Shown here piece after piece: positions 31,366-43,800 of a stretch of 64,000 nt of DNA. Within the stretch, counting starts at the first letter, position 1. Each line of letters opens with the position of its first letter. Source of the DNA: Dysidea avara (Eukaryota > Porifera > Demospongiae > Dictyoceratida > Dysideidae). The notes under the pieces were generated by a model. It was not told the DNA's origin. It did not search any database and saw only the letters and a list, made by a program, of their open reading frames with translations. The stretch is taken from NCBI RefSeq assembly GCF_963678975.1, contig NC_089281.1, positions 558,001-622,000 on the forward strand. The letters run 5' to 3'. Made by a program: the position numbers and the translations under genes.

Positions 31366-32181
31366 AAAATAATCGATCCTTATACCCCTTGAAAACCAAG
31401 CTACAACCAAGAGCAAGATGCCTCGACATTACAGCGACACTGATTTCCAAGTTTCGAGAGAGAGACGTCTTATTTTGTTAAGACAATAAAGAACATAAGT
31501 ACAGGAGTCTAGACTCAGGAGTACCATGCACTGGGTGGACTAGTACAAGAGCTACCTTAATAATGAATTTCTCCTCAAACTCGTACTTGTTAGGCTGAAT
31601 AAATAAATTACTTGTTTATCATCCCCTCCTGCCTCAATAAATTGAACCGCCTTGACATATATATATTTTTTTATAGTTGCTTAAGTGCAATATATTAAGC
31701 GCATGTTTAAATATTTTTCATAGTGACAATGGTCTTTGTTTTGATATTGATTCGTTGTGGAGCAAAGATATTGAAAGGATGGTATGGTTGTACTGTACCA
31801 GATGAAATTTCGTTTGTTGACGTTTATGTTGAGTACAGCTCTGGGTCAATAGACCATAGTTCTATTCCTGACGAATATCGATATGCTACTTCTGTGGAAC
31901 TGAAGATGATATAGTTTAAAAGGCTGATTTTCTTCCTGGTTGTACTGCGTACTGCACAGCTGGAAAGAAGCTTGTTTCCAAACGTAAACATAACCAAAGT
32001 CTTGACTGACATATCTATAGCCATGCAGTACATTGTTTTATGATATATATTAGGAAATAAATTATTACAACTGTATTTGCAACCTGAATTATTATAAAAA
32101 TAAATAGAAATACAGAATTTTGAATTAAAAAAATAAAAATAAAATCCTCCCTCCCTCCCTAGTTTTTTGATTTGACTTGGA
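31366..32181. other. Intergenic, no gene supported
   Basis: AT-rich with short open frames (for example 31723-31914) that show no domain, no splice pattern and no similarity to the neighbours. A CCTCCCTCCCTCCCT run lies at about 32144-32159. Confidence 0.5.
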
Positions 32182-32190
32182 TGATAAACA

Positions 32191-32305
32191 TAGTCTCGTC
32201 CTCGCAGACCCATTCTCCGGGGTGGCGCTTATCAACGAAGGGGGCGCTTATAATCTCTAATTGATAAGCGCCACCCCGGAGAATGGGTCTGCGAGGACGA
32301 GACTA
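32191..32305. mobile_element. 115-bp near-perfect hairpin MITE, TAGTCT family
   Basis: The ends TAGTCTCGTCCTCGCAGACC and its mirror form arms of about 45 bp around a short loop. A perfect 9-bp target duplication TGATAAACA (32182-32190, 32306-32314) flanks it. The TSD length points to a Mutator-like transposase. Confidence 0.92.
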
Positions 32306-32523
32306 TGATAAACAAGTAATTTATTTTTATTCAGCCTTATATTTGGATCACATCAGACCATTAGAATCATTAACGTACTTGTTTGCTGGGCTATTTTGAT
32401 GGTTTGTACGTTTTTAACTGTCAGAGACAAGCAAGTGCTTCCTCTTGCAAGCTCTGTGTTAAATGCGAAGGCGAGTTGTTACATTTCCGTGGGTAACAAT
32501 GGAGACATATACAGCCTCAGGTT

Positions 32524-32803
32524 TAGTCTGGCACCGCCCGCCCCTTCGCAAAAAGTAAGGGTCTGGTGAAATACAAATACCTAATCATTTCAAAAGGAAT
32601 TCAATTAGACAGTGCACGTAATGCTTGTTACGTCAGATGATTGCACTTCAATTCGAACAAAAGCAGTGTTGCCAAGGCGATTTGTGTGAACGTCATTGGC
32701 ATGCACTAATTGGCTAGCGCCGAATCTGGGCGCTAGAAATGATTTAGTATCTGTATTTCACCAGACCCTTACTTTATGCGAAGGGGCGGGCGGCGCCAGA
32801 CTA
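32524..32803. mobile_element. 280-bp MITE, TAGTCT family
   Basis: The ends TAGTCTGGCACCGCCCGCCC and its mirror continue inward as CCTTCGC..AAAGTAAGGGTCTGGTGAAAT. A perfect 9-bp duplication CCTCAGGTT (32515-32523, 32804-32812) flanks it. No ORF. Confidence 0.92.
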
Positions 32804-33244
32804 CCTCAGGTTTTATGGATTCTTACAACTATGCAATATGAGCTCGACTGTGATGAAGCCTGAAACTGGTAGTTACCCGGCCTTATAGGCCACTCGTTCA
32901 GGCTCCATTCGTGCATATTCAGTGTAAATAGAAGCTGGTCCCCTATTCATTCGTATATCTAACCGCTATCTATGATACAATATACAATCTTCTTACCAGC
33001 AGTGCAACACACTGAGCCAAGAGCGGCAGCAAGAGCGGGATGGGCGTCACAAGAAATGTAGTCACGTGCAAGTTGGGGCCACGTGTTGCAGTATTCTGCG
33101 TTGTGAAATGTAGGGTTTCCAATTCAAGGAGCTTCCTTTTCTTGTTTTTGGAGATTTTCACACAGGCTGACTTTTAAGATACGTAAAGTTGTTTGTAACA
33201 TTGGGAAGCTATATCAGCATAATAAGTGCAACACACAAAAACAT

Positions 33245-33885
33245 ACAAAAGTGGTCACATGACCAAAAATAGTTACATTGGACAGCTTATGTCGAATTTT
33301 AGGGTGATCTAAGTCACAATTAGTGCATTTCTTACCTTAATGAAGACATCTACATCTTCCTGTACTATGTAGCTATAGCTGTAATGGATTGTTGGCCACC
33401 TGACCACTTTTTGCATATATTTACAGTTAAAACTGCACTGATATTGAAAGCAATAAACAGTTTGATAATAATAATATAATATAGCAATAGCACTTGTTTG
33501 TTTTATCTTGAGGTCAGTCTGCATCAAAATCATCAGACTGACCTCATCATATTTTGTACTTGTATGTGCTTCTGTGTGTACTTCTGTGTGTGCTTCTGTG
33601 TACTCTGACGTGGAAGAACGGCTATGCCGAACGTTATGAGTTTAAACAAACAATGAAAAGAGCTGAGGCTAAGGCATCATCCTACTTTGCAGTGGAAATC
33701 CTTTATGAGGGGATTTTTTGTCACATTGTCACTTTTTGGATATTTATGTATGTTAAACTTATGTTGATATTGAATGCTGCAAACAATCCAATAACAAATT
33801 AGCACTTGTTTGCTTTATCTTAAAGATAAATCTGTGTGAAAATATCGAGAAACAACAAAATAAAGCACCTTCCTGGAAACGCCCT
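33245..33885. repeat. Interspersed repeat family B, copies 2 and 3
   Basis: Two further copies of the block at 27146-27360 (about 33405-33510 and 33725-33885) share CACTTTTTG..ATATTTA, GATATTGAA..GC and TTAGCACTTGTTTG. The first is preceded by GTGGTCACATGACCAAAA. Some copies contain short ORFs that are not conserved. Confidence 0.6.
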
Positions 33886-34004
33886 ATGAAATGTTTTAAG
33901 CTTAGTCTGGCTGGCGCACGTATATACCCTTCGCATAAGCCAGTAAGCAAAAGGGGAGATGATACACATGGCACCATGACTCTGTTCTTCAGGTCTTTTT
34001 GTTA

Positions 34005-34210
34005 ATGGGTTTAAGAGAGATCTACCATCTTACAAGCTCTATGCTTTATGCTGCTATAATGCAAGTGTTAGTCCATTAAGTACCGCTATTCCAACTAACC
34101 TCTCTTCATCTCTCAGTTGGTAGACCAGATTTGGTATTGGTTTCTAATGATGCCATCATTTTGTTTGAACTTTCAGTTGTTACCAATACTGAGCACCATC
34201 TGTGAGCTGC
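34005..34210 (+). mobile_element. Fragment of a retroelement protein with RPD..FEL motif
   Basis: The plus frame reads SLSVGRPDLVLVSNDAIILF then ELSVVTNTEHHL, ending in stops. The 'GRPD-V-------ELT' pattern is common near the C-terminus of some retroelement polyproteins and resembles a PD-(D/E)xK nuclease core. The preceding part has stops. Only a fragment remains and the family assignment is weak. Confidence 0.4.
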
Positions 34211-34557
34211 CAACAGCAGAAAGCTAAAAAACTAAATTGTTATATAGCTCATTATCACTAGACCTTCAATGTACTGGCCTGTATGCCCAGCTGGTTACAA
34301 TTGATGTATGTGTGTGTTTGCCTTGCCAGGGCTCCAGCTTCTTTAAATCTCTTTGGTAGCCCTGTGTCTAGGCCCCTTATTTATGCCTGTACATTTGTCT
34401 TGGACTATCAGATGTATAAATCAATCAATCATGTCATGATGCAGTCTCAACACAGTACTGAAACCAATCATGCACTACACAAGGAAATACTTGAGACGCT
34501 AATACAGATCACATGATAGTTCAGTAGTTCAAGAAAAATAGCTATGCATGATACATG

Positions 34558-34690
34558 CAGTGGTGGATCCAAGGGGGGCGCACCCAAAAATTAATGATTG
34601 AGATACTCTAATAGAGCAGTCAGTCAAATACTCTAATAGAACAGTCACCATATCTAACATCAGTTGCATGTACAGCACTATATCATGCAT
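34558..34690. repeat. GTGGTGGATCC-start repeat with two dispersed motifs
   Basis: It begins AGTGGTGGATCCAAGGGGGG (compare 23434). It then carries GATACTCTAATAGAGCAGTC at about 34602-34621 and a second, slightly altered copy at about 34628-34646. Confidence 0.55.
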
Positions 34691-35539
34691 GCACGGGTAC
34701 ACCACTTAACCTGCTAAGAATATTTTTCCAAATGAAATGCACACAGCCCATTCTTTAGGTCTATAATCTATAGCTAGCTAAACTACTCATGACTGTCACT
34801 TATCCCTATATACAACAAATATACGTTTATACATCAACATTTTTAGTCCTAAAACATATGTATGAAATGGCTTTGGCTTCTCCCCTGTTCTTTATACTAA
34901 CCTGGTGCACCCCTCATCCCTCCCCTCCTACCCTGTATATATTAATAATGATGTTGACATTACTTCTGTAGGCTGTCCCATGCATGGTGTGACCTCAAGT
35001 TGAGCCTGCTATTGGCTCTAGAGAAATAAGACTGTTGGTTGGCCAGTTTTGCCAAGTTTCCCAGGCATCAACCCAGGTGCTAGTTGTAAATGACTTTTGA
35101 CTAGCTGTAAATGTTGATCGGGCTAGTTGTAAAACCTTGACAAAATAGCCAGCTGTACCACATAATAATAGCATAAACTCGAAGTTATAATTATAAACTT
35201 ACGTGTTGTACATCTAAACTCTTTACAATAAATTTTCTTTCTTACAGTCCACTATAAAATAAGAGGCTTGCATGTCCATAATTATATTTTAAAATTCTGT
35301 TCCATTACTTCTGGATCTCAATCATTTCTCTAAAATTGCTTCCAAATTCTGGCACACATTAAAATCCCCTGGGGGAGTATATACCCCACTAGTTAATAAG
35401 TCACCTCTCATGTTGCTAATGAACACTGAGAAGTATTTAGGACTATATACAGTTGTTGATTATTGTCTCACTTAGATTTCTCACATGTAAGAAATTACAT
35501 AGCTAGTATAATGTGTATTTAATGCTATTGGTATGAAAG

Positions 35540-35935
35540 GGTTCTGAATTATAAGTTGCTTGGTGCAGCTTCAATATGCTCTTACTGTGTGGGGACTGTC
35601 ACTGAATGTATAACTGCAGTCTCATTTACAACACATGTTCATTAGAGCAGTCCATCTTGCTCTCTTTCTTTCTACATAAAAAATTAAGCATCTGGAATGG
35701 CTGCCCTTACAGGCATTTATTCAGTTTTACTACTTTATGTTCTGTTTGCTCAGTAGCATCAGCACCGTTGTATCCCATTGTGTGTTTAACATTTAACTGT
35801 ATGATACTAGAAGATCTGGTAGGTGAACCACTTTGTCATTACTTTCAACCTTGCGAATCCAATCCATTCAGTGGTGGAACTCCAACGTCTTTGGGAGCAA
35901 GGGAAGCATCACATACAGCCTCTTGATATATATTG
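35540..35935 (+). mobile_element. Decayed LINE reverse-transcriptase C-terminus
   Basis: Read across frames: QYALTVWGLSLN, QHMFIRAVHLAL, LEWLPLQAFIQFYYF, then RIQSIQWWNSN near 35850. These match the order 'YA--VWG-SLN', 'LQ-MQNRAVR', 'L-WLPL---IQF', 'QWWNSLP' of CR1/L2-like reverse transcriptase tails. There are many stops and frameshifts. Confidence 0.7.
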
Positions 35936-36414
35936 CCATGGGTTTTTGCTGTATGTGCTCGTTCCTTCCTGTATTGGTGATTGTAAATGTGTGCCTCTGG
36001 CAGGGTAAAACGGCTATTGCTGACTATCTAGTGTTTAAATCACAAATCAAGCTTATAAAGTCACTTTCTTGTCTCACTACACATGTGCAATGCACCACAT
36101 ATCTCTTGGGAATGTTTCTGGTGTGGCTGTACTGATGAAATGTAAGATACAGCGTTGTTGAGTGGTGCTAACCAAGTTGCCTTTATTGTGCATATTTTGT
36201 TTTAAAATATTATTAGATTAACTATACATTAATAAAAAATGTTGGCTAATGTCAGCAGCTAACAGAATAAGTCGTATTATTATTGTATAGCTACCATAAC
36301 ATATTATCAGCAGACATGCAGCAGCTAACGTATCTTAAAAAAATAAATACAATGATAGTAACTAACTAACAATAGTTTATTGACCAAACACTGATGACTT
36401 TGGAAAAACTGCCA
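35936..36414. other. 3' flank of the TRIM-NHL gene, no gene seen
   Basis: AT-rich. The overlapping short frames here are not recognisable. Confidence 0.5.
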
Positions 36415-38613
36415 TTATTTCATTATGATCCTATTGTTGTCAGTATCACTGATGTAAATGACCCCATTATAATCTACCGCTATGCCACGAGGAGTGTTGT
36501 ATTGATTTCTACCACTTCCTTTAGAGCCAAATGAGTTGAGATAATTGTAGCCAATATCAAAGATTGATACCTGATGGTTACCACGTTGTGATACCAAGAT
36601 AAAACCATCTGGGTCAACAGCGACAGATGTAGGAAAGTTTAGTTTACCTTTACTGTGGTTACCAAACTTGTGGATGAATGTACCATCGAGTTGAAATGAT
36701 TGGATGCAGTGACCTGCACCATCAGCTACTAGCAAGGTGTTGCCAGGGGTAATAACCACATCCCATGGGTAACGGAACTGGCCAGGTCCACTACCTCGTG
36801 ATCCAAATGAGAAGCAGTAGGTGCCATCTGTCTGGAATACTGAAATACGATGATTACAGCAGTCAGCAATATATACTTTGTTGTGATGGACTACAATGCC
36901 AATTGGTTCATTCAGTTGCTGCTTACTTAACCATCTCCCTTTGAAATGGATGAAGAATTTCCCAGTGAGGTCTAACTTCTGTGCCCTGTTGTTAAAGCTA
37001 TCCACCACATACAAGAAATTATCTTCATCAAAAGCTATTCCACGTGGACCATTAAACTGGCCAGGGCCTTCACCATGACTGCCAAACTTCCTCACCAGTT
37101 GATCTTGTTCATTGAAGATGTAAACACAGTGATTAGAACTGTCAGTTACAGCCCAGTGGTGGTTACTTTCATTGAAAGCTATGCCCCATGGTCTACCTAA
37201 TTTACCTCTATCACTGACAACCATCCTGGATTCTGATCCACTCAGTTTGCAGTAATCCCGCGATACAAAAAAGGAAAGGGGAGTCTCTTTAATGTTCTGT
37301 CCTCCAATGGTCACTGATAGTTGATGATGTCCTACCAGTTTAGTGTTGAAGGATCCTGTGTACCTTCCATTTTTATTATCCTTCACTGTCACTGATTGTA
37401 TGCTGCCCCTCCTATTATCCAACTGTACCTTGACTGTGCTTCCCCCAATAAGCAGGGGAATTCCCTTGAAATCCTTTGCTATGATGGTGAATTGAATTGC
37501 TTGATCTTGCAGCATTGATGGGGGAATATCAGTGATCTCGCACAGCGGAGGATACTCGTTAGAATAAACATGGCCAAACTGTGGAAGCATGAAGTCATTT
37601 GGCACAAAACGGCAGCTGTCAATTTCCTTTGGGATCAGACAAGTATTATTGAAAATATTAGTCACGTCATTGATACGATCCATTAACTGTGTATTACCTG
37701 ACAACATCTCTTCATCACAGCTCTTCTCCACTTTACTAGCCAACTCATTCACACTCATAACATGAGCCTGGACACTCCCCACCTCTTCTAGTTGTGACGT
37801 CAGTAGCTGTACCATCCCACCCACTTTGTTGTGGAGCTCTTGTTTCAGTTGTTTACGTTGCTGCTCTACTTTCTGTATCACATTGTCAAAAAATTGGTCA
37901 ATATCTTTGTCCACAGATTTATGTTGCCGTAACACTTTCTCCTTTGTGTCAGCAATGTCACTGTGAGCCTGCGACAAGTTTGTAATCATATCATTCAGTG
38001 GGGCAGTAGTGTTCTTTAGCTGTTCCCTATATTTGGTAGCCATCGTTTTGATAGCACCATGAGAGTGTTCAACATGTTCATTCATTGTACAGTAGACACA
38101 CACCAACCTGCCACAAGGTACACAGTAAAATTTCAGCTCAAGGTCATGATCTGGACAATTAGGAAGTACCTTCTGGGGCTGGGCAGTGTTAGGTTGGCTA
38201 GCCGGCTTCTCAAGGTACACAATGACATGTTGGTGTGTGACTTTGCTACGATTGTGGAAGGCTTGACATGTTTGACACATGAATACAGAACAAGTAAAAC
38301 AAAACGAAGTGACAGGATCTTCCTCTACACAAGTTTCACAATTCACTTTCCTTCTGTCTTGTCTTCTTAGGAAGAAGTCATCAATGAGATGGTTAATGGT
38401 CAAGTTGGTAGGGAAATCTTGAACTCCTCCAGGAGGGACATCTGTCACTTTTCTGCATTCTGGACATGTGACTGTTTTATCTTTCTCTATGTTATGAAGA
38501 CATTGTTGGCAGTAAGTGTGTTGACATGGAAGCATCTTAGGAATATTGTACGTTTGCAGACAGACAGGACAAGTCACATGGTCAGTAATTCTCCTCAACT
38601 CTCTTGCAGCCAT
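36415..38613 (-). CDS. Complete TRIM-NHL E3 ligase-like protein
   Basis: A single-exon frame of 732 residues. Order: RING C3HC4 (C15, C18, C30, H32, C35, C38, C50, C53); B-box 1 (about 93-135, CETCVEEDPVTSFCFTC); B-box 2 (about 150-190, CPDHDLELKFYCVPCGRLVC); coiled coil (about 195-310); filamin/Ig-like domain (about 340-450); and about six NHL repeats (465-732), each with a G-F--P-GIA core. This is the TRIM2/TRIM3/TRIM71 architecture. Such proteins act as ubiquitin ligases and bind RNA or partners through the NHL propeller. All zinc ligands are present, so it looks functional. The start is the only methionine just before the RING. Two shortened paralogues lie downstream on the same strand (24.3 and 28.7 kb). 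Which vertebrate TRIM is closest cannot be settled here. Confidence 0.93.
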   Translation of the reverse strand: MAARELRRITDHVTCPVCLQTYNIPKMLPCQHTYCQQCLHNIEKDKTVTCPECRKVTDVPPGGVQDFPTNLTINHLIDDFFLRRQDRRKVNCETCVEEDPVTSFCFTCSVFMCQTCQAFHNRSKVTHQHVIVYLEKPASQPNTAQPQKVLPNCPDHDLELKFYCVPCGRLVCVYCTMNEHVEHSHGAIKTMATKYREQLKNTTAPLNDMITNLSQAHSDIADTKEKVLRQHKSVDKDIDQFFDNVIQKVEQQRKQLKQELHNKVGGMVQLLTSQLEEVGSVQAHVMSVNELASKVEKSCDEEMLSGNTQLMDRINDVTNIFNNTCLIPKEIDSCRFVPNDFMLPQFGHVYSNEYPPLCEITDIPPSMLQDQAIQFTIIAKDFKGIPLLIGGSTVKVQLDNRRGSIQSVTVKDNKNGRYTGSFNTKLVGHHQLSVTIGGQNIKETPLSFFVSRDYCKLSGSESRMVVSDRGKLGRPWGIAFNESNHHWAVTDSSNHCVYIFNEQDQLVRKFGSHGEGPGQFNGPRGIAFDEDNFLYVVDSFNNRAQKLDLTGKFFIHFKGRWLSKQQLNEPIGIVVHHNKVYIADCCNHRISVFQTDGTYCFSFGSRGSGPGQFRYPWDVVITPGNTLLVADGAGHCIQSFQLDGTFIHKFGNHSKGKLNFPTSVAVDPDGFILVSQRGNHQVSIFDIGYNYLNSFGSKGSGRNQYNTPRGIAVDYNGVIYISDTDNNRIIMK

Positions 38614-38819
38614 TCAGATATCTTCAACAACAATATGACCTACACACAAGAATTACAACTAACAATGTTAAGGTTGCTTACTTAAAATGGCCAATCAATC
38701 AAACAGTATGGTAGTACTGTTGAAGTAGGGATCCCCCAAAAATGACACGCGCCACCTAAAACGTTGCCTTTAATAATCATCCTAGAAAACATCTTACGTG
38801 GCGAAATCACCTTTATGGA

Positions 38820-39060
38820 ATAATATTAGTCCATATAAATCAAATACAGCATTAAAAACAAGATGGCCGTATACAGATTTTTTAAAAAAAATCACATTTT
38901 CATCTGACTGCCTGCCTGCCTGCCTTCCTGACTACATGTATATGGAGGCCAAACGAAGCAGCACATGGTCACCATTTTACACCACAATAACAAACTAATC
39001 AGTAGGATGTGCCTTTTGAGGTTCCGGTGAGTGTACCCTCTGTGCCTTGTCTCAATCAGG
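38820..39060. repeat. Interspersed repeat family C, copy 1
   Basis: It shares TCAAATACAGCRTTAAAAAC, GAGGCCAAAC, CACCATTTTA and GGATGTRCCTTT with 42190-42410, in the same order. It includes a CTGCCTGCCTGCCTGCC run. Confidence 0.7.
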
Positions 39061-39412
39061 CTGCCTTCATCCTTCTTCATGTAATGAAACCATTTTGAGA
39101 TGTTAATTTTCCCAATCAACACCTTCCTTGAGCAGGGTAGATAGCAGCATACCAGTAACTTCACAACAGATTTAATACCACACTCGCTTGACCACGTCTA
39201 TTAGCATGATTTTGGTTGATTAATAACGATTGAGCACTGCCTGAGACCACACCTCTTAACAATCTATTTACTCAATCATGATGACCACACCCCTTTATTA
39301 TTGGTCTAGCTGTATTTATAACGCTGGCACAACGAAAATATGCCCCACACCCAGGTAGGTGAAAGGCTGACTCGAGATACTCTAATATAACAGTCACCCT
39401 ATTAATCTAAAA

Positions 39413-39570
39413 ATGAAGTAGGGGTCCAAACAATAAAAAGTAGTGGAACAAGAGATGGATGATGGTATTACAGCATAGCTTGGTGGGAAATGCCAAAGCA
39501 CCAGCTATGCTGTAATACCATCATCCATTTCTTGTTTCACTACCTTTTATTGCTTGGATCCCTCCTTCAT
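39413..39570. mobile_element. Foldback element 1, ATGAAGTAGGG ends
   Basis: The arms of about 70 bp read ATGAAGTAGGGGTCCAAACA ... GATGGATGATGGTATTACAG and are mirrored after a short loop. The flanks ATCTAAAA / ATCTAAAT suggest an imperfect target duplication. The outer arm is related to 44473-44657; the inner arm is not. Confidence 0.85.
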
Positions 39571-42189
39571 ATCTAAATAAATAATTAATATACTAGGTGT
39601 GACTAGGGTTGGGAGGTATTAAAAGTATTTATTGGATGCTGATGTGGTTTTCTAATAGACCAAAATACGGATTTGAATGAACGCATTAAATTTTAGCAGT
39701 TTAGCATTAAGCCAAGATCCCATGAAAACATTGAAGTTGCAAGTTTAACACTGCAGGCAAGCACTTGTACATCTGTGTAGAGTGTTAGTTTGTAGTCCTT
39801 TCTGATGGTTTGTTTACTTGTGGGATATACCCAATCTTATACAGTTGTGATTTTGTTTCTCCTTTATACGAGACTTAGTTTTAAGGTGCAAGTGTAATGA
39901 AAGCTTGTTCATCTTTTCTGAATGTTAATGGAATGTAAATGATCAATAATGTTGGAGCTAACTACCAGAGCATTCTGAGTAGGGAACTACAGACTATAGC
40001 ATGCTAGTTATGTTGGGCACCAAAAAGGTACAGCTATGCTCTTATTAGAAACAGCACATGCATCAGTGTGTCCCCTGGATTCAACCGCGTACTTCAGCAA
40101 AATTGGAGTAACGAGAGATGTCGACTTGCTGACACTGCCACTAGAGCAAGAGTGACTCACGAAGAATCAACCAATGACAGCGTCAACATCATGATTATGG
40201 GGAGCCAGAGACGTCGACAGTTAAGAGCAAGAGTGACTAAATGGAACGGTGATTGAGTTGCTATCAACGGACAACAGTCTATTTTTTTTCTATGAACCCT
40301 AATTGAACCTAATATTTGTTTACTTACAGTAACATGATTATTACTTATAGTAACATGATTATTACTAGTGAACTTGCACATGTCACATCCAAAGAACACT
40401 GCCAGACATATCAGTGCATTCAAACTATCAATTACTGGCACTTCGTTCTCAGCTATGTTCAGCCTGTTACAAAGTGTTACAAATGAAGAACAGTATGAGA
40501 AACACCTCTACAATCACATAAGATGATTACTATTATAAATGTGATAGTTAGCACAGGGAAGAAGTCATATGTCCTATATAGCAAATTGACACATTTTGTT
40601 GTTAGTAATAAGAGGACAAAGGTGTATGTACTGTGGTATGCCAAAAGGCTGAAGCGAGGCAGGCAGGCAGATAAGTTTTGGTGATTTAAAAAAAATCTTT
40701 TATCTGATTGCCTGTAAGTATTTATTTTTTTAATGCTGTTACATGGAGTAATATTATTCTGTAAATATGTCTCTAGGATGGTTTTTAAAGACAGCATAGA
40801 TGGCGCACATTACTTTTGGCGGGATCCAGTACTACTGTACTGTTTGATACAAGTGCAAGAAATTCACATTTTGATAGAAATAAAAAAGCAATGAAACAAA
40901 AGAGATCATCTACACCTGCAGCTATACTACTAGTTTCTCATCTCTGGCTGAAGCAACATTGAAAAGTGAAGAAATCAAGCCTGCAGCCTTAACCATAATT
41001 GAGTGGCTGATGGTATCAGCTATCATGAAGAAAAAAGTGAGGCTAGATTTGGGCAATAAAGCCCAAATCTTCATGATCCCTACCATACAGTATTATCATA
41101 CTGTAAGAATCAGCAGTGTTTATGTGACCGTAAGTTTGCAATCATTATAAAGCCCAGATTTCTGTCAATGCAAAGGTTACTATTATAAGCATATCAATCC
41201 ACACTGCATTTTCCACCCATCACGATGATGTTTGATGTTAATTAGTATATAGGAAAAAATTTATTCGTCAGACAAGCAGCCCAGAAAACAATCTGTTTAG
41301 AATGAGGTAGCTCTTACAAGTACCACCTTCAGATTACATGATAGGAACAGTCTGGTTCACGAGACTACATGCTGTATATATATCTTGTAATGCTAGAATT
41401 GTACAGCAGTGGAGCATAGCAAGTGGGAGTTACCACAAAGTCTTGTATAATTATCAAATCAAACGATCAAGAAGTTAATTTGTTATGAATCAAGCCATCA
41501 AGAAGTCCTTAAATGAGGCGATCAAGCACCTCGGACAACTAACTTCAAGGGGGTGGCACCCTGTACTCTGATCTTCATCCTCGGTGAAAGTTCAAGTCAA
41601 GCTGCAAAGTTAAGGGTAAGAGGCTAAAGCCTATATTACCTACAATAACACAGGACATAAATAATAAACTACACATGCACATCATGATCACTACAAAACA
41701 GTTAAATCACATAATAAAAACTTATACAATAGATGGGCAGCATGCGGGACACTATACCAGAAATAAATGTGCCGTTAACAAATATGAAAACCTAATAAGA
41801 GTTCTAGCTCTAGTAAAGAGAGGGAAGTGGAATCTTATAGAAGAGTTGGAAAACGTAAAGTAGCTGGAAATGTTCAAGGAATATTATGACAGTGAAACAC
41901 ATCATACATGATGAGTATTGTTAGGGGCACTCATGATAACTAGCATTCACCGCAGGACTTAGATCATGTGACTAAGTCCTCTAGTGAATGCTGCCACAAG
42001 CTCCATCATTGGCCAAGAGTAAACTGTGATTTGGCAAAGCCCCTTTGGATATCAAGTGATGAAGGAATTATGGTAGTACTATTTAACAGAGTTCCCCCTA
42101 AAGTGATGGCACTTAAAATACCGTGCCTAAATAGAAATATCATATACTACAAAAAATCATCTTATATCAAATAGTCTTACTCCATTCAA
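39571..42189. other. Intergenic, repeats and small hairpins, no gene supported
   Basis: Hairpins include AGATTTGGGC...GCCCAAATCT (about 41046-41072) and GCATTCAC..AGGACTTAG..CTAAGTCCT..GTGAATGC (about 41943-41990). The open frames at 40068-40256 and 40959-41150 are not recognisable. Confidence 0.5.
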
Positions 42190-42410
42190 CGTCAAATACA
42201 GCGTTAAAAACAAGAAAACACTTACAGACGGCCAGATATTGAATTTTTTAAATTTCCAAAACTCAAATTCTAGTCTACCAGCCAGCCTGACCACAGTCGC
42301 AAGACTAGAGGCCAAACACAGTAGTGCACGGCCACCATTTTATGTTACAACAAACTCATGGGTGGGATGTACCTTTATGAATATCTGCCTTTTGTGCTTT
42401 TCCACTCCTT
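42190..42410. repeat. Interspersed repeat family C, copy 2
   Basis: Collinear with 38820-39060 but more diverged. Confidence 0.65.
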
Positions 42411-42870
42411 TTATATCTTCAATTAAATGATTGTCTGCCAGGAAACCATACCAATTGAGGCATTGACTTTACGTATTGAAAGCATAGCTACGAAATATAT
42501 GTGTGGCTGTGACTGCTGTATTAGAGTATCGCTACTCAGCTACACAGTAGACTAAACTAGGGGGTGTGGTACAATACCTTATCTCTACTGAGCTAGATTG
42601 TTGAGGGGTGTGGCCTCAGCACTGATTGTTAGAGGTGTGATGGCATGTTCTAATTGTTTATGGGGACATGGCCCATTGCAATCATTTTATAAGCACAACC
42701 TTGCTCAGGGGCGTAGCCAGGATTTTTTTGAAGGAGGTTCGGATTTAAAATGGAATGTCTTAAGGGGAAGGCCTGGGTGCTTCCCCTAGACCATGTTAGA
42801 ACGAAAATGATGCATACACAAAGTGTGCCCTTAGGCAGTAACATTAAAGGTGCTGTTTGTGCATCTAACT

Positions 42871-43800
42871 CGAGGGGTCCTTCACTTCCAGAAATGTCGT
42901 CGATGACCATAGAAATTTGGCAATTTTTATTAGAAATGTAGAAATTTTTGTTGGGAATTCAGAAATATTAACAGAAATTTTAAATACATAAATCCGTACG
43001 ATTAAAATTTTTATAATGTTTGGCATTGAATTTTGATTATTTCATTAGTGTAAGTTATATTGCATGGATTTATATGTGTATATACACGAGGCCAGGTGCA
43101 AGGAAGAGGGGTCACTATCAATAGAAGACATATAGCGCCATCTAGATTATACGCACTAACATTTGTCCATAATCTGCTTCGTAAATTTGTTGTATACTTT
43201 CGAGCTGATTCGATTCCCACGGTGCAAAGGCCACAGTGCAAGTCGTTTTAGTGTGTCTATGGATTACTGGTGAGTGTTTTATTCAAATTCCTACCTCACC
43301 CCAAACATGATAGAGTCACGACAGCTTAGCAGACAGCTAGTGAACCGTTCGGCTCAGTTTGAACCCATACTGAAACCATAATACAGTAGCCTAAGGCATA
43401 GTCTCGTGCCCAGACCCCACCCACTGCGTTGAGGTAGGGTCTGGTGACTTACACTATGTTTTTGGGCCCGCCGCCATATTGTTTACGCATTTGTATCCAT
43501 AGTTATTGTCGGCCATTTTTCTAGTTCCAGCCTATCAAATTGTGTTGTACCTGAATCAAGGCGTCCGATTGGTCAGAAAAGGAAAATGGCGTAGGGCCCA
43601 AAACTCCTGCGAATGTCACCAGACCCTGTTCAACACAGTGGGTGGGGTCTGGGCACGAGACTACCTAAGGCACGGAATATAGAGCGGTTGCATGTGACGT
43701 CACAGGTGCGGCGTTCAACTGAAGCGCGTGGCAAAACGTGTGGCATTTGTACAGCCAGGCGAAATTTCGTAGATGGATTTTGTATGTGAAGGACCCCCCG
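42871..43800. mobile_element. Middle nested element, 8-bp target duplication
   Basis: The ends CGAGGGGTCCTTCAC and GTGAAGGACCCCCCG are inverted with one mismatch. The perfect direct repeat ATCTAACT (42863-42870, 43801-43808) is a hAT-like length. No transposase ORF. Confidence 0.85.
43399..43663. mobile_element. Inner nested MITE, TAGTCT family, 265 bp
   Basis: The ends TAGTCTCGTGCCCAGACCCC and its mirror are followed inward by a GTCTGGTGA / TCACCAGAC pair. A perfect 9-bp duplication CCTAAGGCA (43390-43398, 43664-43672) flanks it. Confidence 0.92.

Noticed and set aside
40068-40256. 62-aa arginine-rich frame
   Set aside because: No domain, no splice partner and no conservation evidence.
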